Origin: Blasia pusilla
Taxonomy: Eukaryota > Marchantiophyta > Marchantiopsida > Blasiales
Assembly (NCBI GenBank): GCA_050084515.1
Contig: CM114273.1
Span: 39,308,001-39,372,000, forward strand
Reading direction: 5' to 3'
DNA: 64,000 bases
Part shown: positions 32,567 to 43,309 of the stretch, in pieces
How positions within the stretch are numbered: position 1 is the first letter of the stretch
Layout: each line of letters starts with the position of its first letter
Translations under genes and position numbers: made by a program
Notes under the pieces: generated by a model
What the model was told of the DNA's origin: nothing
The model's input: the letters and a program-made list of their open reading frames with translations, nothing else
Database searches by the model: none

Positions 32567-32580
32567 TACCCCCTCCCTCA
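32567..32580 (-). promoter_or_regulatory. Gypsy polypurine tract
   Basis: Minus strand GAGGGAGGGGGTA directly before the LTR start TGTGATACCC. This is the usual primer for plus-strand DNA synthesis and fixes the element's orientation. Confidence 0.8.
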
Positions 32581-32729
32581 AATGTGAGCCGCCCATAAAC
32601 ACTTCATGATGTTTCTCCTATCTCCATAAAAGTATCCTCTAAATTATCGAACTCCGGGGTAGATGCAACATGAGCGTGAATCGTAGAAGGTTTGTTGATA
32701 ATGTTAGGAGTATGATTGCGCATTCTTTC

Positions 32730-34526
32730 TCACGACTTGTTAACAACTAATTTACTCCCTAGTACTTTGTTCTGGACTAAGACGTCACATGGATTAAATA
32801 CTGGTAAGTCTTCAAGAGTAATGGAAAGAGTGGGTACAACTTCTGGAAGAGACTTTGTATGGTTGTCGAATTGGCGCTTCCAATATTTGTTGATGTAGTC
32901 AATTTCTTCATTCATTTTTTCTTCGAAACTCTTGGCAGCTTCCTCGACTAACTCTTTGACATCTTCGTGGTCTAACTGCACTTCGTTAAGCAGTTTCTAC
33001 TCCGCTTCCAATACTGCGATCCTCCCTTTGACCTCTGACCATTGCGCCTGTAAGTCTTTGTTCGTTTCTTGTTGTTCATGAAGGAGTTTCGAGGACTCAG
33101 CATGTTGGTTGGCCAATTTCTTGAACTCGCCGTGCACACGATGTATTTGCTGTCGATATTGGTCAATAAGGTGCGAAGCTTCCTTGATCAGAAAAGCTAA
33201 CTGATCAGCCCCACACTCCAAGTTAATCGCCAAGCTCTCCCATTGGCGTGCATTTTGTGCTTCGTACTGACACTGAACTAAGTTGCTTTGAGCTTTGCGA
33301 AGTGTGGTCTTCGTATCTTTGAGTTCCTGATCCCGAACGTGAAGATTGGTTTCTGCTATTCGACGTTGTGCTTCGGTTTTTGACGAAGCTTGAGCCCTAC
33401 AGTTGAGGTCATCCAGGGCTTGTAAATAATCTTCCATCGACGCTGTGTCGTCTAGGTGGAGGACGTCTTGCAGTTGATGCATGACCGGAACCGCTATATT
33501 CAAGAACCACACCATATCGTTGGCTGTCTGAGACATCAAACGAAGGGAAGGGTGGTGATCGCTAGCACGAGGTGTCTCATCGGAGTCCTCCTGAGTAGCA
33601 GGTTTTGGTTCCGATGGCGTTTCGAAGTTGACCCTGCCGCACTTTGGTCTTGGCTGTTCGATGACATCTTCGACTTTGCGCGAAGCCGAAGCATGAGGAT
33701 GGTGCTTTAGGGCTGCTTCGCTTGGTGGTGTGGCTTCACGGATTCCGCTAGTGCCTACTCCGCTCCTTCTTGGTAAGCGAACCGGAGTGACGTACGACCA
33801 CTCGAGTGCTTCGTCCGACGTCAATTCCTGCTTATGAAGATACAGGTGGATTATAAAAGGCGATAAGTAGGACTTCGTGCTTGGATGAAGCACCTCGAGC
33901 ATGTTTCGTACGTTCCCGTCGACAAAGAAAGCAAAGTCGACTCCCGGCGCCTCGGGATCCAAGTGCTGATTCCAAAGAAGGTAACAAATCTTGACGAGCT
34001 TGTTGGTTAGGTAGTAAGATCGAGTAGGATAAAATAACGTCATCACATGCTTACAAAACTGTCCAAATAATGGTGGAGACAGCGATGTAGCCTTGTAACC
34101 ATTCCTGCCCAGACGATCAAACGTGACACAGCCGAGTGCCAACAATTCTTCGTGTTTTACCAAGAGCTCAGTATCGTACTCATATTCTGGAGCAGTCGGA
34201 AGCATGTACGTGGCTCGCCAATCATCTGGCGTCCACTATTGGGGTTGTGCGCGATATCGAAGACCCTTCTTCCGAAACTTGGCTGCTGCCATTGAGGAAC
34301 GAAGCTCTCCGAGGAGTTCTCTTGAGGTAAGTGTCCAATTGGATTGAAAGAACGTCGCCAAAGAGCGCGCTTCCAGTGCTTCGACCAGCTCGGGGGACAC
34401 CTTGACCATCGGCATTGCCGCACTTTGCAGAATGGGAGTGGAGTCTTCGCGAGGCATGGCTGTACGTCGCGCTCGGTGAACGCCGCGCTTTGGTCTACTC
34501 TGCATTTTCTTGTTTACCCTGTCCAT
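32730..34526 (-). pseudogene. Extra ORF after gypsy pol, coiled-coil protein
   Basis: A long frame between pol and 3' LTR, in the place where some plant gypsy elements carry an env-like or additional ORF. It starts MDRVNKKMQSRPKRG at 34526 and runs in one frame to 32730 (about 600 residues), broken by two UAG codons: at 34238-34236 (after RYRAQPQ) and at 32999-32997 (after RIAVLEAE). The N-terminus is basic. The middle (about 34140-33790) is globular (FGQFCKHVMTLFYPTRSYYL). A Pro/Ser-rich linker follows, then a long Glu/Lys/Gln-rich coiled coil (about 33450-32880) with heptad-like spacing. No signal peptide or transmembrane helix is seen, so it does not look like a membrane glycoprotein. Function unknown; a gag-like or structural role is possible. 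Confidence 0.6.
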
Positions 34527-34848
34527 GAAATGACCTGTCTGGTTCCGTAAGGACGCTTATATAGTCCTTGCTCGGCTGTTGTTGTTGGCGTTGGAACTGC
34601 AACAGTTAGTTTGGCGCTTCACTGCTTCGCTCTTCAAGAACCGTCGCACTTCGCTGCTTCGCTCTTCGCTACGAAGCTAGAGGCATGCGCTTACCCCCCT
34701 TCCTCCAATTTCAGTCCGCATAAGGTTGAGGCTCATAATACCGACGCACATGCATTCCATTGACCCGCGTGGGCAGGGATTCTCCCTGTAAGGTCCCCAA
34801 CTGTAGGGATCCATTATCATAGATGGCCAATACCCGGTAGGGCCCCAT

Positions 34849-37286
34849 TCAATTTAATTTTAATTTTCCGGGGAACTTGAGTCGCCGGTTATTGTACAAT
34901 AGCACCAGGTCTCCAACTCTTATCGATTGTGGCCGGAGATGTCGATCGTAACGTTGTTTGCCTGCTTTTTGCACCTGTTCCGTCTGGCGTAACGCCAACG
35001 TGCGTGCTTCTTCCAACGCAACTAAGGTCTCATTCCGTCCTTGGAAAACTTTGTTGACGGCCTCCGTTCTTGTTCCTTCCAGTACTCGATAAGTGGGCAA
35101 AGCCCATTCAATAGGGGTTAAGGGATGAACACCATAAGTCAGGAAGAACGGGGTATGCTTTGTCGTGACCTTCTCCGATGTTCGGTATGACCACAATGCC
35201 GCGGAGATTTTCATGTCCCAATCATAGGAATAGGTGACCGTCAATCGATTCAATATCCGGCAGATCAGGCTGTTAGATTTTTCCGTCAACCCATTGGCTT
35301 TAGGGTTGTAGGGCATGGTTTTTCGATGCTTAATCAGAAAGTGGGAAGTGAGAGACTCAATAGTCTTGTTTAAGAAGTGAGTGCCCCGATCACTTACTAA
35401 TTCCAATGGGCAGCCATAACGAGTGATAATCATCTTGTATAAAAATTTGGCCACTGCTTCGCTGTCATCTTTGCGCGTGGCCACCGCCTCCACCATCTTA
35501 GTACAATAGTCGGTGGCTATGAGAATATACTTCCGCCGTGTTTGGCGAGTAGCGGGGGAGATAGGTCCTACAAAGTCAATACCCCATTTTTCAAAAGGGG
35601 CTAGGGGCATGATAGGTACCAATGGCCACCGAGAGGTTGTCGTGGGTCGACTTGCTCTTTGACAAGCATCACAACTTTGGATAAAGTGACCTACATCTTT
35701 GTACATAGTTGGCCACCAATAAGGTGCGGCCAAGATTTTCTTGACGGTATTTTTTACCGCATAATGTCCACCAGAATCAGCCGTATGCATGGCTCTGATG
35801 ACCTGGGGAACTTCGTCTGCTTCCAAGCATCGTCGATATTCTTCATCCGCACCTAATTTGAATAGGATCCCCTGACATATCTCAAATGGTCCTATCTTAT
35901 GTAAGAAAACTGCGCGCTCCTCCACTGTCATAGGGCCTAGAAGTTGCAAAGTAATTAAAAAACGCAAAATATCCTCATAAAAGGACTTGCACAACCGGTC
36001 TTCTGTAATATGGAACAGGTCTTTATTGGGAAAGGTATCATCGACGAACTGGGTGAGGTCCGCGTTCGTCATCCTTAACCTAGAAAGAAAATCGGCATTG
36101 GTATGCACCTTGCCGGCACGGGTAACCACATTGAATGTGAAATTCTTGGAGCAGAAGGATCCATTGCGCAATATGACCGGACAAGTCCGCCTTTACCATT
36201 AATGGTCTGAGCGCCATATGGTCGACATGGAAGACAAATTCGTAACCCAATAAATAGTGCCTCTCGTTCGGTGGTTGTATATTTCTGTTCCGCCAAAGAG
36301 AGTTGCCGTCCGGCGTAGTAAACCGGAAAGTCATGTTTGTGGTCATCTAGTTGGCTGAGCACCACTCCAATGGCAAATGAGGATATGTCCACATATACGT
36401 GGAAGGGTTTGGTCCAATCAGGGGACCACAGTACATGAGCTGTTTGCAATGCCCTTTTAAAGTGTCAAATGCCGCCTGGCAAGTTGGAGTCCACTCCCAT
36501 TTGGTAGATTTTTTAAGTAATGTAGTAAGAGCTCTTGCTTTTACCGCATAATCTTTAATAAATCGTTGATAGTATCTGACGTGTCCCAAGAATCCTCTCA
36601 GTTCTCGGAGATTGGTGGGTGGTTCCAATGCGACGATAATATCCACCTTAGCCTTGTAGACCTCAATTCCTTGCGCCGACACTCTATGCCCCAACAAGAT
36701 CCCTTGTTTCATAGCAATATACGATTTTTCTGGATGGAGGGACAAGTGCACTTCACGACAACGTGCGAGGGTTAATTCTAATTTCGCCAAGTGTTTGCCC
36801 TCTGTACTGAAGATACCGAAATCGTCCAAGAAAATTTCAACAAACTTCCGCAGATACTCTTGGAAGATGGAGATCATCATTTGTTGGAAGGAAGCTGGGG
36901 CATTGCACAACCCAAAGGGCATCACGCAATACGCAAACGTTCCCCAATCCGTGGTGAAAGTGGTGAGGGGCCAATCTTTTTCTCGTATCGATACTTGGTT
37001 ATAACCCGAGTATGCATCCAAGAAAGTATAACGCTCGTGGCCGGCAACCTTATCCAAAATATTGTCAGTAAAAGGTAGAGGGTGATGGTCCTTTAAGGTG
37101 GCCGCATTCAATTTCCGGTAATCCAGCCACACTCTAATTTTTCCCGTTTGTTTCTTGGGTACAATCACAATGGGAGATACCCACTCGCTACTTAACACTC
37201 GATAAATTATTCCTGCTCCGAGACGCTGGTCAATCTTGTCCTTGACTAGTAACGAGTATTTCGGGTTGAGGCGATACTGCCTCATT
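34849..37286 (-). pseudogene. Gypsy pol: RT, RNase H, integrase (decayed)
   Basis: Ty3/gypsy polyprotein, minus strand. RT (37286-36450) has WLDYRKLNAATLKDHHPLP, the motif A segment YTFLDAYSGYNQ and FLDDFGIF (YVDD-box variant), then RGFLGHVRYYQRFIKDYA. RNase H (36449-36080) has YVDISSFAIGVVLSQ and HTNADFLSRL, with two frame changes (near 36450 and 36180). Integrase (36171-34849) has an HHCC finger (HTADSGGHY...CDACQR), D in GIDFVGP, D in SDRGTHF and E in TEKSN, so DDE is kept. A TGA at 34849 falls where a Trp is expected; GPYRV follows it, so the GPY/F domain lies downstream. The chimeric frame start (37525) comes from the transposon end inserted at 37287. Protease and gag are absent. Three frames and one stop make it inactive. 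Confidence 0.85.
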
Positions 37287-39700
37287 CGTGAGGTGCGGTA
37301 AGAGGAGAGGAAGAGAGGAAGAGAGGAGAGAGGAGAGAGGAAACTACCTTCAACCGAAATAGATACTTTTTTTTGAAGAGAGTTTCCGTTGGGTTGAAGA
37401 GAGGAAACTTTTTGTGTGAATTTTTTTGCACTTTTTTGTTCATTTATTAAACAATCCCACAAATTTTTTTTCCTCTTCCATATTTTGGCAACCCCTTTGA
37501 GTCCGACGAGTTGCAAATTGCACAAAATTTACAAAACTGAGAAATCAGTGGAATCATAAGTGTGGAACCAATCACTTTTTCCATCCAAGGTGTGGAAAAA
37601 ATCTATCATTTGCCCCGGGCTGAATAGAGTTCAAGCTCAAAGTGAAGGTTCAAGAAAAATAAAAGTACAATCTAAAACCTCATTTTGCATCCTCAAAGTG
37701 AAATACTTTGCACTTCTTTGAGGGATAGAATTGGTTGGTGGATTCCTACTCCTACCTCCGACTCTCTTCTACCAGCAACACATAGTACATATGCTTACAA
37801 GGGAAATACCTTTTGCCACTTGTCTCTCTTTGGACAAAGTCATCACATGAACATGTGGGAAAGCAACAGATGTGCACCACATACACCCCTGTGACACTTG
37901 AATTTACAGTGTTGTTCCTGACCCAATACATCCTTCCTATTCCATTGCCACTCAAGACATCTTTTGTGGCGATGATCTCCATTTTTGCCTCCCAAGCTGC
38001 TGCAATTCGTTTTGCTCTCTCCACCGTTGGCCTACACATTCTGTTTCTCTTCACCCCATTTCTAGACTCAAACAAAAATAATGGATTGAGATCATCCACC
38101 TTCTCCGGGTACATGTTGACATCAATCTTGGGTTGAATACGAAATGCGAAGGTCTCTGTAATGCAAACATGCTCCGAACTTCCCCCGTCTACGAGTCTGA
38201 AACCGGCACTTGTAAGATTGTCCACTTCGTCTTGAGTGCAGTTCGTGCCTGCGGCGATGGGCCAAATCGTGGGGGTATTCCCGGGAGCTCCAATGGCAGC
38301 CGGATAAGACTTCCGGAAAGCGCAAGATTCATTTGGGCAGAAGAAGTACTTCAATTGATCCCGGTCCTTGTGAACGATCAAAGGTTTTGAGTCCCCAAAA
38401 CCCGGCGGTGGTCGTCCGATCCTTGTCTGATTCTTATTTAGGAAAGTGCCGCATGCTCTCCTAATGCCATCAGATCCGCCTGCCCAGGTGGGTCCACGAT
38501 CTGGTTGCTCGAGATATATGCCACCATTTTAGGTTGCAATCCACCTCCATTACCGAATCCCATATTGTTGAACCACCCCATGACAGGATGTTGCGAACTT
38601 CCAGCAACGGAGGGCTTTTGAAATAAAACATTCACTGATTTTGGAGAAGTAACTCCATCACGGATTTGGGACGGGTCCGGGGTCCCCGAATACCTGGGCG
38701 GTGTAATTTCCTCATCCAAATCAATTACCGAATTCGTTCCTCGATGCTGCCTCTTCACCGCTCTGAAGTCAAGATACTTATCTGGTCTCCACGAGTCTCG
38801 TTCGGACTGCTCTACCACCATCTGTATGGGACGTCTTGAAACCCGCCCACGAATATCCCCACCAATATGTACGTCTTGCTCGAGTGGAGTTCCAGCTACG
38901 CACCGGTTGAAGGCTTCCACATACAATTTTTCATCACCAGATCTCACGGCCATACGACATAGAGCTCGTAGATCGACGGCCCTTTTCCTTTTGTTATGCC
39001 TTTTGTGAGGAAGATATGGGATGCTGCAGACTGTAGCATTGCTCTTGCCTGATCTTGTTGGCATGCCTCCACAAGTGAAATTCGTTGGCATGCTTGTGAC
39101 GACCTCCAAGAGGAATGAACACTTTCTGCTCCACTTGTGTTGGGGTAGAGGGCATTTTCATGAACGTTCAATCCCTGCAACGACGGCAATGTTAGAAGGG
39201 AACAAAAATAACCCAGGAGTCAAAGAAATAAGCGACCTGTCGGAACCAGACGGGTTGCAGGCCCGAGGCATCCCATGAACGACTCTGCGACCCGTCGGGT
39301 CCCGACATGTTGTAACCTTAAATCCACCTACTGCAACCCGTCCGAACCCGACGGGTTGCAAGTCCGAGGCATCCCATGAACCGTCGGGTCCCGAATTCAT
39401 GACCCGTCGGGTCCCGAATGGTTGCACACTCGGGACGACACCAAACATCTGGATGCAACCCGTCGGTTTCCGTCGAGTTGCACACCTCGGCAACCGGTCG
39501 GTTTCCGTCGAGTTGCACACTCGGGCAACCCGTCGGTTTCCGTCGGGTTGCACACTCGGACAACCCGTCGCATCCGACAGCTTGCTTGGTTTCTTGGGTT
39601 TGAATTCCATATAATTCCCACGCTTCTCACCCTGAGCTACAACTTTACAAACAATTCTCAGCGTGAGCTTGACAAGACAAAATAGTGAACTCACCTGCCA
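37287..39700 (-). pseudogene. MULE-like element copy D: right end, SWIM exon, intron
   Basis: The R terminus TGAGGTGCGGTAAGAGG at 37287 cuts the gypsy RT. The 3' half of the transposase gene follows on the minus strand: exon 2 (39174-37752) with HIFLTKGITKGKGPSIYELY, RGRVSRRPIQ, GTFLNKN..., KYFFCPNESCAFRKSYP and the SWIM finger CSCDDF...FPCKHMYYVLL. The last 209 residues (38381-37752) are open, the best-preserved version of this part in the window. A frame break near 38950 separates them from the exon start. Intron 39175-39694 has GTGAGT and TTGCAG borders and about seven palindromes (39237, 39284, 39331, 39400, 39453, 39493, 39532). The gene is cut off at about 39697 just inside exon 1, so the catalytic core is missing. 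Confidence 0.65.
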
Positions 39701-40560
39701 CGAGCAGAACGAAGCGACAATCGGCGGCGCGTTGCGGCTACGGGCATCACGGCACGATACTCGATCGTCGTTGAGCGGCTACCAATCACAACATAGCAGC
39801 ATGAAATGAAAACTTAAACTCCATAACCGGAGGTCATTTTCCATCACTGGTTGATGACGAAACTACGATGACGGTGGCGGCCAAAACAAAGTACGTGGTG
39901 GCGACGCAAGTGAGAGAATCAACAAACGTCGTGGAAGACCCTCCACTCCATAATAGCAGGAATGGAAACCAAAGGGTGGACAACGGACAGGAGACCGTTG
40001 ACGGTGACTATGACGGTCACGCCGACTGGTTTAGGGTTTGAACAATTTAACCCTAAAAATTGCCTAGCAATGGCAGTTTTGCAAGATTGACCATAACTTT
40101 TTGCTCACAACTCCAAATTGCGCAGTGTTTGTTGCACAACCTGCATAGCTTCACGATCTACAACAGCGTCAAAAAATATTTAGAATTGAACATTCCAGTA
40201 AAAACTGACAAGGACTGTCGTAAAGCCCAATGTCTCTTTCTCCTACACAAAATTTGGCAACGCTTGCGCGATGATTTCTCCCAACCAAAATGTAAAACTT
40301 ATAGTAAAAAAAAATCAGCAAGCTACATGGTGCTCCCGAGAGCACAAGCATGGGGCAATCCGCCCCCATACTCAATCCCTATCAAAAATTGGGCGGCGCT
40401 TCCGCGCGCCACTCTTCCACACGAAAAATCGGCAAATGCAAAGAACAATCAAAGCAGCCCTTGCTCCGGTGAGCACTCCCATGAGCGGCTGAATGGGGAA
40501 CAAGGTCCCCAACCTGCAAAAACAACGAGTGACCAGCGAGCTCCCCCATCAAACTCTCTC
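39700..40560. other. Unassigned sequence with a low-quality open frame
   Basis: Follows the truncation of copy D. A plus-strand frame of 187 residues (40060-40623) exists, but it has no recognised domain and its end overlaps the dispersed repeat at 40560. Codons are not convincingly protein-like. I do not call a gene. Confidence 0.4.
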
Positions 40561-41000
40561 ACTCTCTCATTCTCTCTTTGTAAAGTAAGATCAAATCTCT
40601 CTCTACACCATCTCACACCATAGCTCTCAAAGGTGTGCACTCTCTCTCATGTCAAACCAAACCCACACTCCTAATGAGAGGCTTGGATTACATTTTACAC
40701 TCACAAGGCAAGGGACCATAGCTCCGCCGCCTCATGCCAAGAGGTTCAACAAAGAGAGAATGAGCTCTCAAGCTCTCTCTCCTTGAGGTATACCCCTCCC
40801 CTCTCCCAAGCTCTCTCCATGGTAGCCTATTCTCCCAATTCACCTCCTTGGATTTTAACCTGATGTAGGAGGTCAAGGGAAACTTACCAAAATTAGAAAG
40901 TCAACTATCCCCAATATGGAAACTTGCCTGAAATAGTGAGTTTTTCTATACGGCTCCAAATGAGCCAAAACGAAGGGAAAACCTGCTCTCTCAGGTTTTG
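40560..41000 (-). repeat. Dispersed repeat, copy 2
   Basis: Reverse-complement partner of 23380-23760. The minus-strand frame 40876-40688 reads KEVNWENRLPWRELGRGEG and AHSLFVEPLGMRRRSYG, closely parallel to copy 1. The CTCTCTC-rich part near 40560-40600 pairs with the GAGAGAG run at 23712-23738. Confidence 0.55.
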
Positions 41001-42022
41001 CGGGGCCTCAACAGGTCATTCTCGACCTCCTGGGCATGTCCTCCACTACTTGTGAAGATGTTGTGCTAGATCCCACCGATCTATCCTAACAATCGTGATA
41101 TTTGCCTTCCATCATGGACTAAAAGTTTTGGTCTCACCTCTTGGAACTCATGTCCAGACTTGTTTGTCCATGTCCGTCCTAAGGAACGACTTGTCTGTTT
41201 TTGTGCAACCATGGTCTTGGCATCAGTCCAAGACAATAGTCTATATGAGAATGGATATTGAATGGGGTTGTTGGATTCTCAACATCCACTTCTCGTGGTG
41301 CATCATTAATTTGATCGACCCCCTTATATGAGGAGAAGCCTAGATTTATGATTCTTACTTAGACGATATAGGAGTCATAGTAATATGATGTAGGTGATTT
41401 ATGGAATAGCGTTATTATGATTATCTAACCCTATATTACTTCACTATGCAAGGTATCTTGATGCAATCTAGAAATGAATTTCTATTAATAAAAATGAAGA
41501 AAATAGGTTTAAAAAACCCTAGTTTCCTTAATAGTGAAATAGTCAAGGAAGCGCAACAATAGTGCATTTCGTGTACGTCAAGTTATCTCCATGTTTAGGT
41601 TCCATTGAAGCTCTTTTGTGAGCGTACGGACAAACTAGGCCACTTTATATCTTCAAGAGTTGTAAAATATTTTAGTGATTTCATCATCTTCTATTTTTCT
41701 CACATCATATTTGCAATGTGCTATTTAGCTATAGTATTGGGGGAGCGGAAGAGGGGTTTTCAATGTTCCGCAAGTGCTCTTAAAGTTATCTCTATTGCAA
41801 GTAGTCGGAAGTACTTTATTCTATTGTAACATAGTTAACCATTCATCTATATTATTAAAAGAGGATGGACTTATATGAGAAGTCTGCTCAAGATGACTCA
41901 TCTCCTTTAAGCAAAAAGAATGGACGCATGTATGAAAGTTACATATGTCGATTTAAGGAAAAAACAATTAAAGATAACGAGGAGATTAGTTAAGTTAAGA
42001 GAAGAGAGGGAGTAAAGGAGGG
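41000..42022. other. AT-rich DNA with a partial MITE end
   Basis: No gene is supported. At about 41140-41215, CATGTCC...CTGTTTTTGTGCAACCATGG resembles the right end of the MITE at 42023-42318, so a truncated relative lies here. Confidence 0.45.
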
Positions 42023-42318
42023 AGGTTGCATGTGAACAAAGTCCATGTCCATGGACTTACGTCCGTCCTATGGAAGGATTTGTCCATATAGGCCCCATCT
42101 TCCCCCTCTTTCCCCTTCCTCCCACTTGCCTCCATGAGTCCATGATCCACACTTTTCCATTTCGTTCTCCCCTCACCTTCACTCCCTCCCTTCTTATTGC
42201 CCCGTCCGCCCCTGTCATGCCTTCCACCATGAACTATAAGTATAGGCCCCACCTCTTGCAATCCATGTCCATGGATATGTTAAAATTTATCCGTCCATGT
42301 CCGTTTTTGTGCAACCAT
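42023..42318. mobile_element. 296-bp hAT-type MITE with 8-bp TSD
   Basis: The left end AGGTTGCATGTGAACAAAG and the right end TTTTTGTGCAACCAT are inverted over about 8 bp. Subterminal CATGTCCATGGAC/GTCCATGTCC motifs match those of the element at 19896-21339. The flanks AAGGAGGG (42015-42022 and 42319-42326) are a perfect 8-bp duplication. Interior pyrimidine-rich, non-coding. Confidence 0.8.
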
Positions 42319-42329
42319 AAGGAGGGGAA

Positions 42330-43300
42330 GAAGTGTATTCAGATTTTTAATATTAGGCCTTTTAAGAGTACATGTTATATTTATATCTTTTTTCAAATTT
42401 TTTCTCTTTAATTTAAAACATCTTTCTGAATAAAATTTTGGGGGATTACATCTTAAAAAAAAGTCATCCAAGTTAATTCTTTCTAAGTTTATAATTCCCT
42501 TAAAGTTTTAAGAAGTATAAAAAATTGACCATTATTAGGTTAGGGGAATTTTATTTTTAAAGAAAAAATTTATGAACCTAAGTAAATATTTTAAAAAATA
42601 AGAAGGTGTACAATGTGATGGTTCCATAACTTATCTTTTTTTTAATTAATTTTTTCCTTTTTATCTTAATTTTTCAAGATTTTTTATTTTTTACACAAAG
42701 TTTTATGTTTTTCATTTTCTTTTCATTATTTTAGATGTACTTGGACATTTTTAAATCCAAGATCAAACTCATTCCATTTTCACTAACCAATGTAGCTTAG
42801 TAATAGTGAAATTTATACTGATTAGTGGAAGAACTAGGCAATTTCTCTTACTTGAGAAACGTGAGGGTGGCCCACTCCCGTCACTATTTGGCGTTTTGTT
42901 TGCATTGGCATAGGATCAATACGATATTGCCCTGCTTGTCTACTCCACTACAAAGACTAATACCTTCCATTTCTATCGCATTCCTTCGTACCCTTTTCCC
43001 CACCCTCTCAATAAGTGATAAAGTATTAAAATTATGAAAATTTTATATTTTTGGAGTCCATTGTAAAGTTGGAAGTATGAGATCAAAAGGTATTGTGATA
43101 AAATTATAATTTTCCATTAAAAAAATCTCATATATTTGGGATGATAACAATTTTTATTTTATCTAGGAATAATTTTTCTTTATTTTTTATTTATTTACGG
43201 CCCCTAGAAATTATACGGCTCCATAATACAAGTTATTATATAGCCTCTTCCACCCTTGATGTGAAATTTTAGATCCTCGGCGTTTAGGATGCTAATGCAT
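42330..43300. other. AT-rich DNA without recognisable gene
   Basis: Very AT-rich (runs of A and T around 42400-43200), no frame of note and no element termini seen. Confidence 0.5.
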
Positions 43301-43309
43301 TAATACGAT

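Noticed and set aside
32730-34526. Retroviral-type envelope gene
   Set aside because: Position after pol fits, but there is no signal peptide, no transmembrane helix and no Cys-rich ectodomain; left as an ORF of unknown function.
40060-40623. 187-residue plus-strand frame
   Set aside because: No domain, overlaps a dispersed repeat at its end, and starts in low-complexity sequence; insufficient support.
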